Below, one piece after another: positions 14,501-22,086 of a stretch of DNA of 36,698 nt. Below the pieces are notes generated by a model. The model did not search any database. It saw nothing but the letters and a program-made list of their open reading frames with translations, and was not told where the DNA came from. This DNA is from a virus. Numbering within the stretch: the first letter of the stretch is position 1; the number at the start of each line of letters is the position of its first letter. Made by a program: the position numbers and the translations under genes. The DNA is taken from positions 1-36,698 of IMG/VR virus record IMGVR_UViG_3300038425_000588; one strand, written 5' to 3'.

Positions 14501-15355
14501 TTGGATTTCGAGTCAAGCCAAATTCAGGTTGCCAAGAGACTGGCTGCCTTTGCCTCAGTCTATCAAAATGCGTACATTAGTGATGTATATTTTAAGAGGC
14601 AGTTTGAAAACAATTACATCGCATTAGAATGCTTTTTAGAGAACTATGCTTACGAGCGCCAAGGAAGCGCGCAAGCTTATCCTGTAATTGCAAGGCAAAC
14701 TATTGAAAAGGTATTCCAAGGTAGACTGGAGACAGTTAATTCTGACCAGTCCACTAAGGCATGGGCAATTTACTCGGAGATCGCACCCCGAGATTATAAC
14801 GGTTTAAAAACCAATCCATTACGCAATCCAATGAACAGCGACTATGGTGTTTTGACAGCAATGGCAAGGCAAAAGATCTCGAATATCGCAAATCATGTAA
14901 GGGTCCTAATAAAAGATGGAAACACGAAAACGGCTCACACGTTTATTGACGATATTCGTGGGATTGGCACCAAGATAGCTTCTTTCTACATTCGCGACAT
15001 TGCATACTTGGGAGATTTAGATGAGAGTCAAATAAAGGATCAGTTCTACTTGCAGCCTTTGGATACATGGCTGGACCAAACATATTCCATCCTAATGAAA
15101 CCAGAAAAACGAGCTACTCTTGAAGAGAAGCAAAAAACCCTTGTAGATCTCTGCAAACAAGCGGGATGTTCTCCGATTGGTTTCAACCAAGGCGCTTGGA
15201 TAGTTGGCAGCAAGATTGCTGGCGAATACGGCACCTTTAAAAAAATAGCTTTCGGAGAAGCAGAGTCCAAAGCAATTATCAAGAGCTATTTGGAAGAACA
15301 ACGAGGTTTCATTTCTGAAATAGAGAAGGTAATTGACAAGATCTATCAGGCCTAG
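14501..15355 (+). CDS. HhH DNA glycosylase/AP-lyase-like protein
   Basis: 284 aa. TTG 14501 is preferred because GGAG lies 9 nt upstream; TTG 14492 is too close to it. The centre contains a helix-hairpin-helix (IDDIRGIGTKIASFYIRDI) followed 20 residues later by QPLDTWLDQTYSIL. Aligned with endonuclease III, the Lys of GTK falls at the lyase position and the Asp of PLDTW at the catalytic Asp, the pair used by bifunctional glycosylases such as EndoIII, OGG1 and archaeal AGOG. There is no 4Fe-4S motif. Substrate unknown. It is a second glycosylase-like gene within 4 kb of the MIG-like one. Confidence 0.65.
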   Translation: MDFESSQIQVAKRLAAFASVYQNAYISDVYFKRQFENNYIALECFLENYAYERQGSAQAYPVIARQTIEKVFQGRLETVNSDQSTKAWAIYSEIAPRDYNGLKTNPLRNPMNSDYGVLTAMARQKISNIANHVRVLIKDGNTKTAHTFIDDIRGIGTKIASFYIRDIAYLGDLDESQIKDQFYLQPLDTWLDQTYSILMKPEKRATLEEKQKTLVDLCKQAGCSPIGFNQGAWIVGSKIAGEYGTFKKIAFGEAESKAIIKSYLEEQRGFISEIEKVIDKIYQA

Positions 15356-15401
15356 GCGTGAAGATTGATGCAAGAATCGTTTCAATGAATTAAGCTTGCA
15401 T

Positions 15402-15423
15402 GGGGTTAGTCTTGCCTAGCCCC
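15402..15423. terminator. Hairpin between convergent genes
   Basis: GGGGTTAG (15402-15409) pairs with CTAGCCCC (15416-15423): 8 bp with one G-T pair and a 6-base loop. It lies in the 74-base gap between the ends of the plus-strand HhH gene and the minus-strand membrane protein, so it could terminate either. No strong T-run follows. Confidence 0.4.
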
Positions 15424-15429
15424 GTGATC

Positions 15430-15687
15430 TTAGCGCGCGCTTTGTCCGATTAGAACGCCTGCGACCGTGCCGATTAAGCCGGTGATTGCAGCGAAGACCT
15501 CACTGTTCCAAGCGTGCAGGAAGGCCATGCTTGCAACTTCTATTGCTGATAAGCAGCCGGTCATGCCCAGGACAAATCTCACCGTGTAGACAAGCTTTTC
15601 GTTCGGCTCCTCGACGAGGACGGCTCCCCTGGGGCCCTTCTTGACCCGCTTGCGAGTAAGGGCCCGTCTGATCCAATCAGTCATCAT
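15430..15687 (-). CDS. Small two-helix membrane protein, holin-like
   Basis: 85-aa protein. A basic N-terminus (RRALTRKRVKKGPRG) precedes two hydrophobic segments: about 36-57 (VRFVLGMTGCLSAIEVASMA) and 65-81 (AAITGLIGTVAGVLIG). Small two-span proteins with this kind of glycine-rich second helix at the end of a tail module are often holins, which open the membrane at lysis, but no lysis enzyme is adjacent. It overlaps the upstream gene by 11 bases and is the last gene of the structural operon. The AGCGCGCGCT palindrome covers its last codons. Confidence 0.6.
   Translation of the reverse strand: MMTDWIRRALTRKRVKKGPRGAVLVEEPNEKLVYTVRFVLGMTGCLSAIEVASMAFLHAWNSEVFAAITGLIGTVAGVLIGQSAR
15432..15441. 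repeat. AGCGCGCGCT palindrome, copy 3
   Basis: Identical to the copies at 6428 and 10711. Here it encodes the last residues (Ser-Ala-Arg) of the holin-like gene and touches its stop. Related GCGCGC tracts occur at 14409-14418 (GTGCGCGCAC) and 14444-14449. Confidence 0.6.
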
Positions 15688-16066
15688 GATTCCTGATAGC
15701 TTGCTGACGCTTCTTCCGCGGAAGTGCCCTGCGGCCGCCCAGGAGAAAACTGTTAAGCATCTGCTTAGCCTCGGTGCCAGGCACGTGGTTTTTCGCTAGG
15801 ACGGTGACGCTGATGCTCCATTGGACCGGAATAGCCGTGTAGTCCAAATCGTAGAAGCCGTCCGCGTAGCGGAAATTGTTCTGGGCCAGAATGATGTGCT
15901 TCGCCTTCTCCCCGAGAATGCCTAGGTACACGCCCCAGCTTTCAACAGACACGTCGATGTCGATGCCGCTGCTGAGACTCTTACCTATGCTGGCGTCACA
16001 CCATTGCACGCGTACTAGATCGCCGAGGCTTAAGCCTTCAAGCTGCTTCTTCAAACTGTTCTTCAT
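15677..16066 (-). CDS. Hypothetical protein of the tail-end module
   Basis: 129 aa from ATG 16066, which has GGTGAT 9 nt upstream; TTG 16075 overlaps that site. It looks like a small beta-rich domain: GDLVRVQWCDASIGK, then WGVYLGILGEKAKHIILAQN and DLDYTAIPVQWSISVTVLAK, ending in a basic tail. The first part resembles a Sm/SH3-like barrel, but the family is not recognised. It follows the distal tail genes and precedes the holin-like gene, so a virion or late role is likely. Confidence 0.6.
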   Translation of the reverse strand: MKNSLKKQLEGLSLGDLVRVQWCDASIGKSLSSGIDIDVSVESWGVYLGILGEKAKHIILAQNNFRYADGFYDLDYTAIPVQWSISVTVLAKNHVPGTEAKQMLNSFLLGGRRALPRKKRQQAIRNHDD

Positions 16067-16085
16067 ATTTCTCAAATCACCCTGA

Positions 16086-16138
16086 AAAACTCGTCAATCC
16101 GTCACCCCTGGCAACTCCGGCTGAAAGAGGCGAGTTTT
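16086..16138 (-). other. 8-bp inverted repeat in the gap after the distal tail genes
   Basis: AAAACTCG (16086-16093) and CGAGTTTT (16131-16138) form a perfect inverted repeat with a 37-base loop, between the stop at 16167 and the start at 16066. It may be an RNA-processing or termination element. Confidence 0.3.
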
Positions 16139-16166
16139 CGCCGCCCCATTGGCTCATCTTTCGCAC

Positions 16167-16535
16167 CTATATCGTTTCATGAACTCTTACAGTGAAATGT
16201 CTGATGTTCTGCGTGCCCAACGGGTCAAGGCTTACGTCTATGCCGTCGATTTTCACACTTGCTGAAACATAGTACAAGTTTCCGAGATCGATAACTAGTG
16301 ATAAAGCCGTTCCTGCTGAAGCGCTATTCCGCAAAGAGTCTTCAGAGCACCCAGGATAATTCACGTTTTGCTCCAAACACTTCAAAGTCCAGTTACGAAC
16401 CAGGCCTGCGACGTACATTCTCAGTCCAGCAGTTCCAGCGCTCCAACCTTGCCATTGCGTGCCTGGAATTAGCGAGAAGCCTTCAGTGATCTGCGTGCAG
16501 CTGAGCGTCTTACCGCCGAGACTTACGCCGGTAAT
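16167..16535 (-). CDS. Tail-associated hypothetical protein with probable ATT start
   Basis: The first ATG in this frame is 16418, but the frame is open and protein-like well upstream of it (TGVSLGGKTLSCTQITEGFS, then LIPGTQWQGWSAGTAGLR). No ATG, GTG or TTG exists between the frame's beginning at 16568 and 16418. ATT 16535 lies exactly 8 nt after GGAG, so an AUU start is proposed, giving 122 aa. The protein is small, beta-rich and soluble; strands such as LYYVSASVKIDGIDVSL suggest a virion component. It overlaps the end of the upstream gene by 13 bases. If the ATG 16418 start were used, 39 residues would be lost. Confidence 0.6.
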   Translation of the reverse strand: MTGVSLGGKTLSCTQITEGFSLIPGTQWQGWSAGTAGLRMYVAGLVRNWTLKCLEQNVNYPGCSEDSLRNSASAGTALSLVIDLGNLYYVSASVKIDGIDVSLDPLGTQNIRHFTVRVHETI

Positions 16536-16816
16536 GTTTCCAGCTCCGTGCCGATGTAAGGCGTGAAGTCAAAATTCTGCGGGATGCCTGCCTGATTCTT
16601 GCGGACTTCGTTGACTATCTCGACAAGAGCCTGCTGAGCATCCGTTAACGTGAGATTCCGCCCGAGAAGCGCCGAAACCTGAACGAGCCTTTCGACGAGG
16701 CTTTGGTAACTTAGCTGAAAAGTGTAGAGTGTCCCACTGCCTTTCGGGTTATCGTATATGATGGTCAGCATAATCTGCCCGCTTGTCGTCGTGACCTGTG
16801 TAATCTTCACGGTCAT
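16523..16816 (-). CDS. Small tail-module protein
   Basis: 97-aa protein from ATG 16816, which overlaps the stop of the preceding gene (ATGA), indicating coupled translation. It begins with strands (TVKITQVTTTSGQIMLTIIY, then GTLYTFQLSYQSLVERLVQV) and continues with helices (LTDAQQALVEIVNEVRKNQA). The family is not recognised. Its position after the tape measure and a large beta-rich protein suggests a distal tail or baseplate component. Confidence 0.6.
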   Translation of the reverse strand: MTVKITQVTTTSGQIMLTIIYDNPKGSGTLYTFQLSYQSLVERLVQVSALLGRNLTLTDAQQALVEIVNEVRKNQAGIPQNFDFTPYIGTELETLPA

Positions 16817-17823
16817 CTCAAATCGACTCCTATGACTTCGATGCACCCGCCCCAGCCGTTGACAAAAAGGTTAACTTGCGAAATGTCTGGCGTGTCGATC
16901 ATGTACGAGTAGTTCATGAGTCCGGTTCCGCTTGCGCTGTTGTAATAGTCAGTTGCAGTTCCGAATGAGATGCCTCTCTGAATGCCGACGCCAATGAACT
17001 TCGTTGGGTCGTTCCAGAGCGGATTCAGAATGACGTTAATAGTGGAAAGCTGGCTGAACGTAAGATTTAGGGGAGAATGATTCACCGGGCCTAGAATCCA
17101 TGGACAAGCGACAACGCTGACGTAAACATTCGTGTTTGAGTTCCGCAGGCTGAAGGTTATCGTATGCGCCGTGCCCACAGAATACGGTAAGAAAACTCTT
17201 CCCGATACACCAAACCCGTTCGTGTTATCAGGCGAGAGCCTTTCAGTCCAATTAACCTGGACGCTGTCGATTGAGACGCTGACGCCATTTGTAAGATTAT
17301 CGCCGACGTTCTCAAGGTTCGTCTTTGCGCTCGCCGTCACGGCATAAACTTGAATGGCATATGTTGCCTGACTTAACGGGCCTAGCGGCGTGTTTCTGCG
17401 GGCTACCGTCAACGGTATTCCCGAACTGTAGACGGCAAATGTGGCCGCTTGAATGTCGTTGAACAGCGTATATCCCGCGTACATGAAGTATATGTGCGCT
17501 GAATTAGACACATAATTCCCTTCGAAAAGAACGTCATAGGTTCCCGCAGCAAGCCAGACAGCAGCGAAGAACGTTGTCTGAGAATATGAAACGCTAGTGC
17601 TCAACGCCCACACGTATATGGTACCGACTTTCAGCCTGCAATTGAATCCGCTCAGGCCTCCATCTATTGAAAATTTGAACATGACGAGGCCAGTGTTTGG
17701 TATCGTTATGTTGCCATAGTCATGTATCGTGCCTAAAGTTGATGGGAAGGCATAGGTCGTCGAATTGCTTATCAGTCCGAGGTCTAGCGCTATTAACCGT
17801 TCCTGTTCGCTTATCGGAGCCAT
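16813..17823 (-). CDS. Beta-rich virion protein, probable distal tail or receptor-binding protein
   Basis: 336-aa protein whose ATG overlaps the tape-measure stop (TAATG). It is dominated by short strands with many Ser, Thr, Asn, Gly and Tyr and few charged residues, typical of secreted or virion surface proteins. Examples are TTYAFPSTLGTIHDYGNITI, TYDVLFEGNYVSNSAHIYF and AHTITFSLRNSNTNVYVSVV. No signal peptide. In siphoviruses the gene after the tape measure usually codes for the distal tail protein or tail tip, so this is the best guess; a fibre-like receptor-binding role is also possible. The family is not recognised. Confidence 0.65.
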   Translation of the reverse strand: MAPISEQERLIALDLGLISNSTTYAFPSTLGTIHDYGNITIPNTGLVMFKFSIDGGLSGFNCRLKVGTIYVWALSTSVSYSQTTFFAAVWLAAGTYDVLFEGNYVSNSAHIYFMYAGYTLFNDIQAATFAVYSSGIPLTVARRNTPLGPLSQATYAIQVYAVTASAKTNLENVGDNLTNGVSVSIDSVQVNWTERLSPDNTNGFGVSGRVFLPYSVGTAHTITFSLRNSNTNVYVSVVACPWILGPVNHSPLNLTFSQLSTINVILNPLWNDPTKFIGVGIQRGISFGTATDYYNSASGTGLMNYSYMIDTPDISQVNLFVNGWGGCIEVIGVDLR

Positions 17824-20174
17824 TAATACGTCACAGCTCCTTGTCTGATTCTTTTCTGAGTCGTAGATGAGTAAGAGGCTGTTGGCTCGACAACGATGCT
17901 CTTCAGCTTGTCCAGAACCTGCCTCGATGCCAAATCAACTGTCGCTTTATCAGCGCTCCCTTCAATATTCACAAGAGGTGCGGTAATATGGAGCACTATT
18001 GGCGCTTTTCCGCCTGCTCCTGGCAGAGCTTCTGGGATACCGAACCCGCCGACACCAGGGAGACCTTCAGCTTGCAGCCCTTGGAACTGGGCACGAATCT
18101 TCGCGACAGATTTCTCAGTCGTGTCCTCCATCTTCTGTAGCATGTCAGTCCAAATGCTCCCCCCTACGATATTATGTTGAAGCATTCGCATAGTTGTAGT
18201 TACGTCATCTGCAATGCCATGGAAAGAGCCTGTGATCTGCGTCGTTGCTGTGTCTGTTTGGGCAGCGACTTGACTGGCGGTTTCACCTGCGAGTTTGATG
18301 GCGTCAAGGATAGTTGCTCCCGACGTGTCCCATGTCGCTGCGAGCTTCCACTCTTCCAGCTGCTTTATCATCGGGGCAACATCCGCAGCGCCCGCCGCGT
18401 AATCTTTACGCAGCGTTGCCAAGTCAGCCTCGATATTTGAGACAAGTGTATCCTGCTTGCTTGTCGCGCAATTCACGTAAGCTTGAATGTTATCCTGAGC
18501 TTGGCCGACGAGTCCCCTGCTGATTAAGTCATTCGTATCAGTGACGATCTGCTCCATACTGGCAGAAGAATCAGCTTGAAGACTTGCGAACTTCCCAGTT
18601 GCACAGTTTTGGAATGTCTGAAGGTCAGCCTGAGCTTTTCCGATAAGCTGCTCTTCAATCGTCTGCGGAATCTGCGCTTGGGCAGCCTTGAAGCTATCGA
18701 TGATTTTCTCAGCATCAGACAAACTAAGACCGTACTTATTCGCGAAATCTTGAACGATTCCAAGCGCCTTGTTAAAGTCCCCAGCGTTGAACGCGTCATC
18801 AAAAGCGGCCTTGACAGCGCCAAGATTCGTGTCCGCTGAAGCTTTCATCTCATCATACTTCGTCGTCAAATCGCTTATGAAAGTCGCGGCATCGCTTGCC
18901 GCTTTCTGCGCAGCTTCAACAGCAGCCTTCTGGCTTTCGAGACTTGGAATGGTGGCGTCAAGCTGCTTTTTCAACTCATCTTCTTTCGCAGTGAGTGTCT
19001 CGACAGCTGCTTGATCTTTCTCCTGAGCTTGCTTAGTCCAGTCAAGTGCTAGAATCTTCGCTTGAAGACCCGCTATTTCCTTGTCAAGTTCATCCTTGCT
19101 CCTTTTGTAAGCATCAGCCAGGTCACTTATTTGACCGTCGAGAACCTTGACCTCATCCCCGGCGTCTGCAGCCTTGGCCTCGTATTCGTTCAGGGTCGTC
19201 GCATTTCTCCATAGGACCTCGTCGACACCCCATATTGACGCATTCGCAGCATCAAGCTGATTTTGAAAGTCCTTAATGTTCTGCGATGTTGAGATGAATT
19301 TGTCGCCTTCGTCTTTGACAGAAGCACCTAACATCTGCACCGAATCCGCAGCCTGCTTGTTTCCGCCGGTGAAGAGGCCGATGAAGCCGTTCCAAGCGTT
19401 GCCTATGTCATTCGCAACGGTTACGATGAAGTTTCCAGCAGTCCGAAACGCGTTGACGACGGCGTCCCATGCACCTGGAATAAACGCGAGAGCAGCCACA
19501 AGGGCGCCAATCGCAGCTATGACCAAAAAGATCGGGTTCGCGTCCAACACGACATTCATCGTTGCCTGGATGCCTTCCCAAATCTCAGTAGCATGAGAAA
19601 CAGTCGTAATCATCGAGACAAGGCTTGGAATAACCGTTAGCGCCGACATAACCATGCTTGTACTCAGGTTTCTCTGGGCCATATCTGCCCTTTCAAGACT
19701 AACATTGTGCGCGTCCTCAGCGATGTTCAGCTTGTCAAGGGCAGCTTGAGCTTGAGAACTGTTAGTGCCGTACTGTTCAACAGCAGTGTTATAGTCTAGC
19801 TGCGCCTTCTCTAGGGTTTCTGTGCTACGCTGAACCATCAGGTTCGCGCGGTCCACCGCGACCTGGCGATTCTCAACATTCATGAAACTCATGGCAAGTG
19901 TGGCACCTGAAAGTGCTAAGTTATTCAGCGCCATTACGCTTTGGCCGCAGCTAGCCTGCACGTCTGCTTGACTATTCTGAAGATTCTGCCCAGCGTCGTT
20001 GACTTGATTATAGTCGTCTGCAATCTGTGAAGACGCATTATCAGTTGTCGTTACAAGGTCTTGCGTGTTTCCTTCAATGTCCGTAAAAGTTGTGGAAAGA
20101 TTAGAGCCAACGCTCTGGATCACGTTTGAAGCCTCATCGTAGGCTATCAGGTGAATCTCAACGTCTTCGCTCAT
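17823..20174 (-). CDS. Tail tape measure protein
   Basis: 783-aa protein, the largest here. It is Ala/Gln/Asp-rich with long coiled-coil stretches (about 100-170 and 300-640; repeated KAQADLQTF-type helices) and a hydrophobic region near 175-245 (LTVIPSLVSMITTVS, then FLVIAAIGALVAALAFIPGA), the usual make-up of siphovirus tape measure proteins. These set tail length and enter the host membrane during DNA delivery. It directly follows the tail assembly chaperone, as in most siphoviruses, and its length predicts a tail of moderate size. The C-terminal part has a Gly/Pro-rich linker (GLPGVGGFGIPEALPG). Confidence 0.9.
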   Translation of the reverse strand: MSEDVEIHLIAYDEASNVIQSVGSNLSTTFTDIEGNTQDLVTTTDNASSQIADDYNQVNDAGQNLQNSQADVQASCGQSVMALNNLALSGATLAMSFMNVENRQVAVDRANLMVQRSTETLEKAQLDYNTAVEQYGTNSSQAQAALDKLNIAEDAHNVSLERADMAQRNLSTSMVMSALTVIPSLVSMITTVSHATEIWEGIQATMNVVLDANPIFLVIAAIGALVAALAFIPGAWDAVVNAFRTAGNFIVTVANDIGNAWNGFIGLFTGGNKQAADSVQMLGASVKDEGDKFISTSQNIKDFQNQLDAANASIWGVDEVLWRNATTLNEYEAKAADAGDEVKVLDGQISDLADAYKRSKDELDKEIAGLQAKILALDWTKQAQEKDQAAVETLTAKEDELKKQLDATIPSLESQKAAVEAAQKAASDAATFISDLTTKYDEMKASADTNLGAVKAAFDDAFNAGDFNKALGIVQDFANKYGLSLSDAEKIIDSFKAAQAQIPQTIEEQLIGKAQADLQTFQNCATGKFASLQADSSASMEQIVTDTNDLISRGLVGQAQDNIQAYVNCATSKQDTLVSNIEADLATLRKDYAAGAADVAPMIKQLEEWKLAATWDTSGATILDAIKLAGETASQVAAQTDTATTQITGSFHGIADDVTTTMRMLQHNIVGGSIWTDMLQKMEDTTEKSVAKIRAQFQGLQAEGLPGVGGFGIPEALPGAGGKAPIVLHITAPLVNIEGSADKATVDLASRQVLDKLKSIVVEPTASYSSTTQKRIRQGAVTY

Positions 20175-20180
20175 CTAGCC

Positions 20181-20722
20181 TTAACCCTTCTGCTGTTCGT
20201 AGTACCATCTTGCCCATTCTTTCAAAAACTGAATTTGAAAAGGAGTCAGCTCACCGATCATTTGAAGTGTGTAACCGTACTCATGCGCGATGAATCCGAT
20301 GGTCTGCGCTCTTCCGTCGTTTGCGACCCATTCGGCGACGGCGTCTGAGGGCGCTGAAAAAAACTGCCCTCCATCTGAAGCTTCGTCAAGAGCCGTACAA
20401 CGACTTCGTAAGGCATCTTTCGTATGTCCTCGACTTTCAGGCCTTCATTAACTGGCTCTAGCTGCTTGAACAGAAGCTGAATGCTTCGGTCCCTGTTGTC
20501 TTTGCACTTCTCGATGATCTCGTTAAGCTCATCGTAGTTCAGCAGCACATAGCGAATCGTGCCCAAGTCCTCGTCAACGATTTCTCTAACTTCTTTAGCC
20601 TTCCGCACGATCTCTTTCGGGTCGAAGATTCTGACTCTTGCAAGCCTCTCAGCTTCAGCAGCATTAAGAGCCTCTTCCATCTCTGACGCTTTTCCCCAGT
20701 CTATCTTATCATTTTCACTCAT
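20181..20722 (-). CDS. Tail assembly chaperone, long form made by -1 ribosomal frameshift
   Basis: Reading 0 frame from ATG 20722 through the heptamer T-TTT-TTT (20363-20357) and then shifting by -1 gives 122 + 58 residues. The added 58 residues run from SAPSDAVAEWVANDGRAQTI to LKEWARWYYEQQKG and stop at TAA 20183-20181, seven bases before the tape-measure ATG. This mirrors gpG/gpGT of phage lambda, where the long form binds the tape measure and recruits tail tube subunits. The 0-frame tail after the slip site is Pro/Ser/Arg-rich and looks unstructured, while the -1 frame looks like a folded domain. I have not modelled a downstream RNA structure. Confidence 0.82.
20258..20722 (-). CDS. Tail assembly chaperone, short form (gpG-like)
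   Basis: 154 aa from ATG 20722, which has GGAGGT 7 nt upstream; the frame's upstream ATG at 20743 has no such site. It is charged and helical: FDPKEIVRKAKEVREIVDED, then YDELNEIIEKCKDN and VEDIRKMPYEVVVRLLTKLQ. Length and position just before the tape measure match siphovirus tail assembly chaperones. The last 32 residues after GSFF are Pro/Ser/Thr-rich and are replaced in the frameshifted form. The product is needed in excess over the long form and is probably absent from the mature virion. Confidence 0.8.
   Translation of the reverse strand: MSENDKIDWGKASEMEEALNAAEAERLARVRIFDPKEIVRKAKEVREIVDEDLGTIRYVLLNYDELNEIIEKCKDNRDRSIQLLFKQLEPVNEGLKVEDIRKMPYEVVVRLLTKLQMEGSFFQRPQTPSPNGSQTTEERRPSDSSRMSTVTHFK
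20357..20363 (-). other. Slippery heptamer T TTT TTT for programmed -1 frameshift
   Basis: On the coding (minus) strand the codons are AGT TTT TTT CAG, so the seven Ts are phased exactly as X XXY YYZ. Both tRNA-Phe anticodons re-pair perfectly after a -1 slip. It sits at the point where the -1 frame becomes protein-like. Confidence 0.82.
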
Positions 20723-20785
20723 GTTCATTACCTCCGAGACCATGAATTGGCGCCAAATGCGCCGAGAAAAGAAAAGGATGGATGC

Positions 20786-21187
20786 TTAGAACGTGGTTAT
20801 TATGCGGTCGCTTCCTTCGCCTGTTATCTTCTGGCCAACTATGCCCTTCTGGTCAACTTTGATGTTGTGCGCTATGAGAACGACGTTCTTGATCGTTATC
20901 TTTGGCAAGCCGACGCTTGTGCCTGCTGGGCCTATAACGAAGTCCACAACCTGGTTTCCGTACATGACTTGGGAGAAGAAGGCATCTATGTACATTCTGT
21001 CAACCGCTATCTTGAAGTGCTTGTTACCTGCTGCGAGAATGGCTGCATGGTCGCTGTTAAGCTGGAACTCTTTGATGAGGTCAGCTGTAAGGTCCTCTGT
21101 GACCCCCTGAGCGTAGCCGATAGTTGTCGCTGTGCCCCCTGAAACATATTGGACAACGGCGTTACGACCTATCAATGGAGTGCTCAT
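20786..21187 (-). CDS. Major tail tube protein
   Basis: 133-aa protein from ATG 21187 with GGTGA 7 nt upstream. The sequence is a compact beta-sandwich: VVQYVSGGTATTIGYAQGV, then LNSDHAAILAAGNKHFKIAV, FVIGPAGTSVGLPKITIKNV and GQKITGEGSDRIITTF. Size, early strands and position before the chaperone and tape measure fit a siphovirus tail tube subunit, which polymerises into hexameric rings around the tape measure. Identification rests on gene order and fold impression rather than a motif. Confidence 0.72.
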   Translation of the reverse strand: MSTPLIGRNAVVQYVSGGTATTIGYAQGVTEDLTADLIKEFQLNSDHAAILAAGNKHFKIAVDRMYIDAFFSQVMYGNQVVDFVIGPAGTSVGLPKITIKNVVLIAHNIKVDQKGIVGQKITGEGSDRIITTF

Positions 21188-21200
21188 GATATTTTCACCT

Positions 21201-21701
21201 CTATTCAGGTTTTACAAGATTCATAAGGAAGTTCGCGAGAACCATGTTCAAGAAATCTTCCTTATGAGCGCTAAAGTGTTCTTCTGGAATAGCCCCTCTC
21301 AAGTCAAAGTGCCATTGGGCAAAGACAAGTGCTAGGAACTCTTCAAGGCTTAGAGTCTCAAGAAACTTACTAACTTCTTTTCTGACTAACAGCATGGCCA
21401 ACCCGAGCCACTGCCTGTAATACCGATCGTCTTCGCTGAAGTAAACAAGCAGCTTCCGAGAGAGTTGCAGTAACCGCTGAAAGTTCCTGTCCTTCAAGTC
21501 TGCGATAGTTTGAAATGGTACGTCATCAAAACGGCCAGCGATGACCTCAGTCTCATAGACATTATTCATCTGCTGGAAGACGTGTTCAATTATCTCTGTC
21601 TGCGGATAACTCGGCTTCAACTCAGGCATTAAACGGTTGAGAATGCCCACGGCGAAGTTAACAAAGTTCTTTCGCCAGTGCAGCTTCGCCCACTTATCCA
21701 A
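21201..21701 (-). CDS. Hypothetical helical protein between tail completion and tail tube genes
   Basis: 166-aa protein starting at TTG 21701 and overlapping the upstream gp10-like gene by 8 bases. Mostly helical with aromatic residues: LHWRKNFVNFAVGILNRLMP, then FQRLLQLSRKLLVYFSEDDR and LGLAMLLVRKEVSKFLETLS. No transmembrane span or motif is evident. In many tailed viruses a tail terminator is at this place, but this protein looks too helical for that. Function unknown; a virion assembly role is inferred from context. Confidence 0.6.
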   Translation of the reverse strand: MDKWAKLHWRKNFVNFAVGILNRLMPELKPSYPQTEIIEHVFQQMNNVYETEVIAGRFDDVPFQTIADLKDRNFQRLLQLSRKLLVYFSEDDRYYRQWLGLAMLLVRKEVSKFLETLSLEEFLALVFAQWHFDLRGAIPEEHFSAHKEDFLNMVLANFLMNLVKPE

Positions 21702-22086
21702 GGACTATGCCACTCTCCTCGGCTGATTGAATAACGGCGTTAGCCATTTCCTGCGGCAGCTCACCCTGATGCTGCTCGATCGCGCGGGTCATGTACAGCC
21801 GCGCATACATCCTGAACGTGCCCCATTCCACGTATCCGGCGTATGGAGCACGAGCATAAAGCGTGAAAGCCCATCTTGCTAGGACCTCAGACCCGAGTGT
21901 GCTTAACAAGAAACCTGTGCGAACTGGGACCAAGATGCGAGCAGTATCTATGATTCTGTTTGCAACTGTCTCGATGGCAGTCATAATGTTGCGGTCAAGC
22001 GCCCCTGGGAAGGCTGACTGCAGAGCGGATGAGAATTCATCAGCATAGTTCACTGTGCACTCGATCCTTGCGCTCACAAGCATCAT
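21694..22086 (-). CDS. HK97 gp10-like tail completion (neck) protein
   Basis: 130 aa from ATG 22086, which overlaps the stop of the upstream gene (ATGA); a longer frame reaches GTG 22104. The central signature ARILVPVRTGFLLSTLG followed by FTLYARAPYAGYVEWGT is characteristic of HK97 gp10-like proteins: a hydrophobic helix, the PVxTGxLxxS motif, strands, and the YAxYVExGT motif. These proteins join head and tail. The C-terminal helix (MYARLYMTRAIEQHQGELPQ) also fits the family. Confidence 0.85.
   Translation of the reverse strand: MMLVSARIECTVNYADEFSSALQSAFPGALDRNIMTAIETVANRIIDTARILVPVRTGFLLSTLGSEVLARWAFTLYARAPYAGYVEWGTFRMYARLYMTRAIEQHQGELPQEMANAVIQSAEESGIVLG

Noticed and set aside
16523-16571. 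Frameshift joining the 97-aa tail gene to the next gene
   Set aside because: The -1 frames do overlap, but no in-phase slippery heptamer exists and the ATT with GGAG at 8 nt is a simpler reading.
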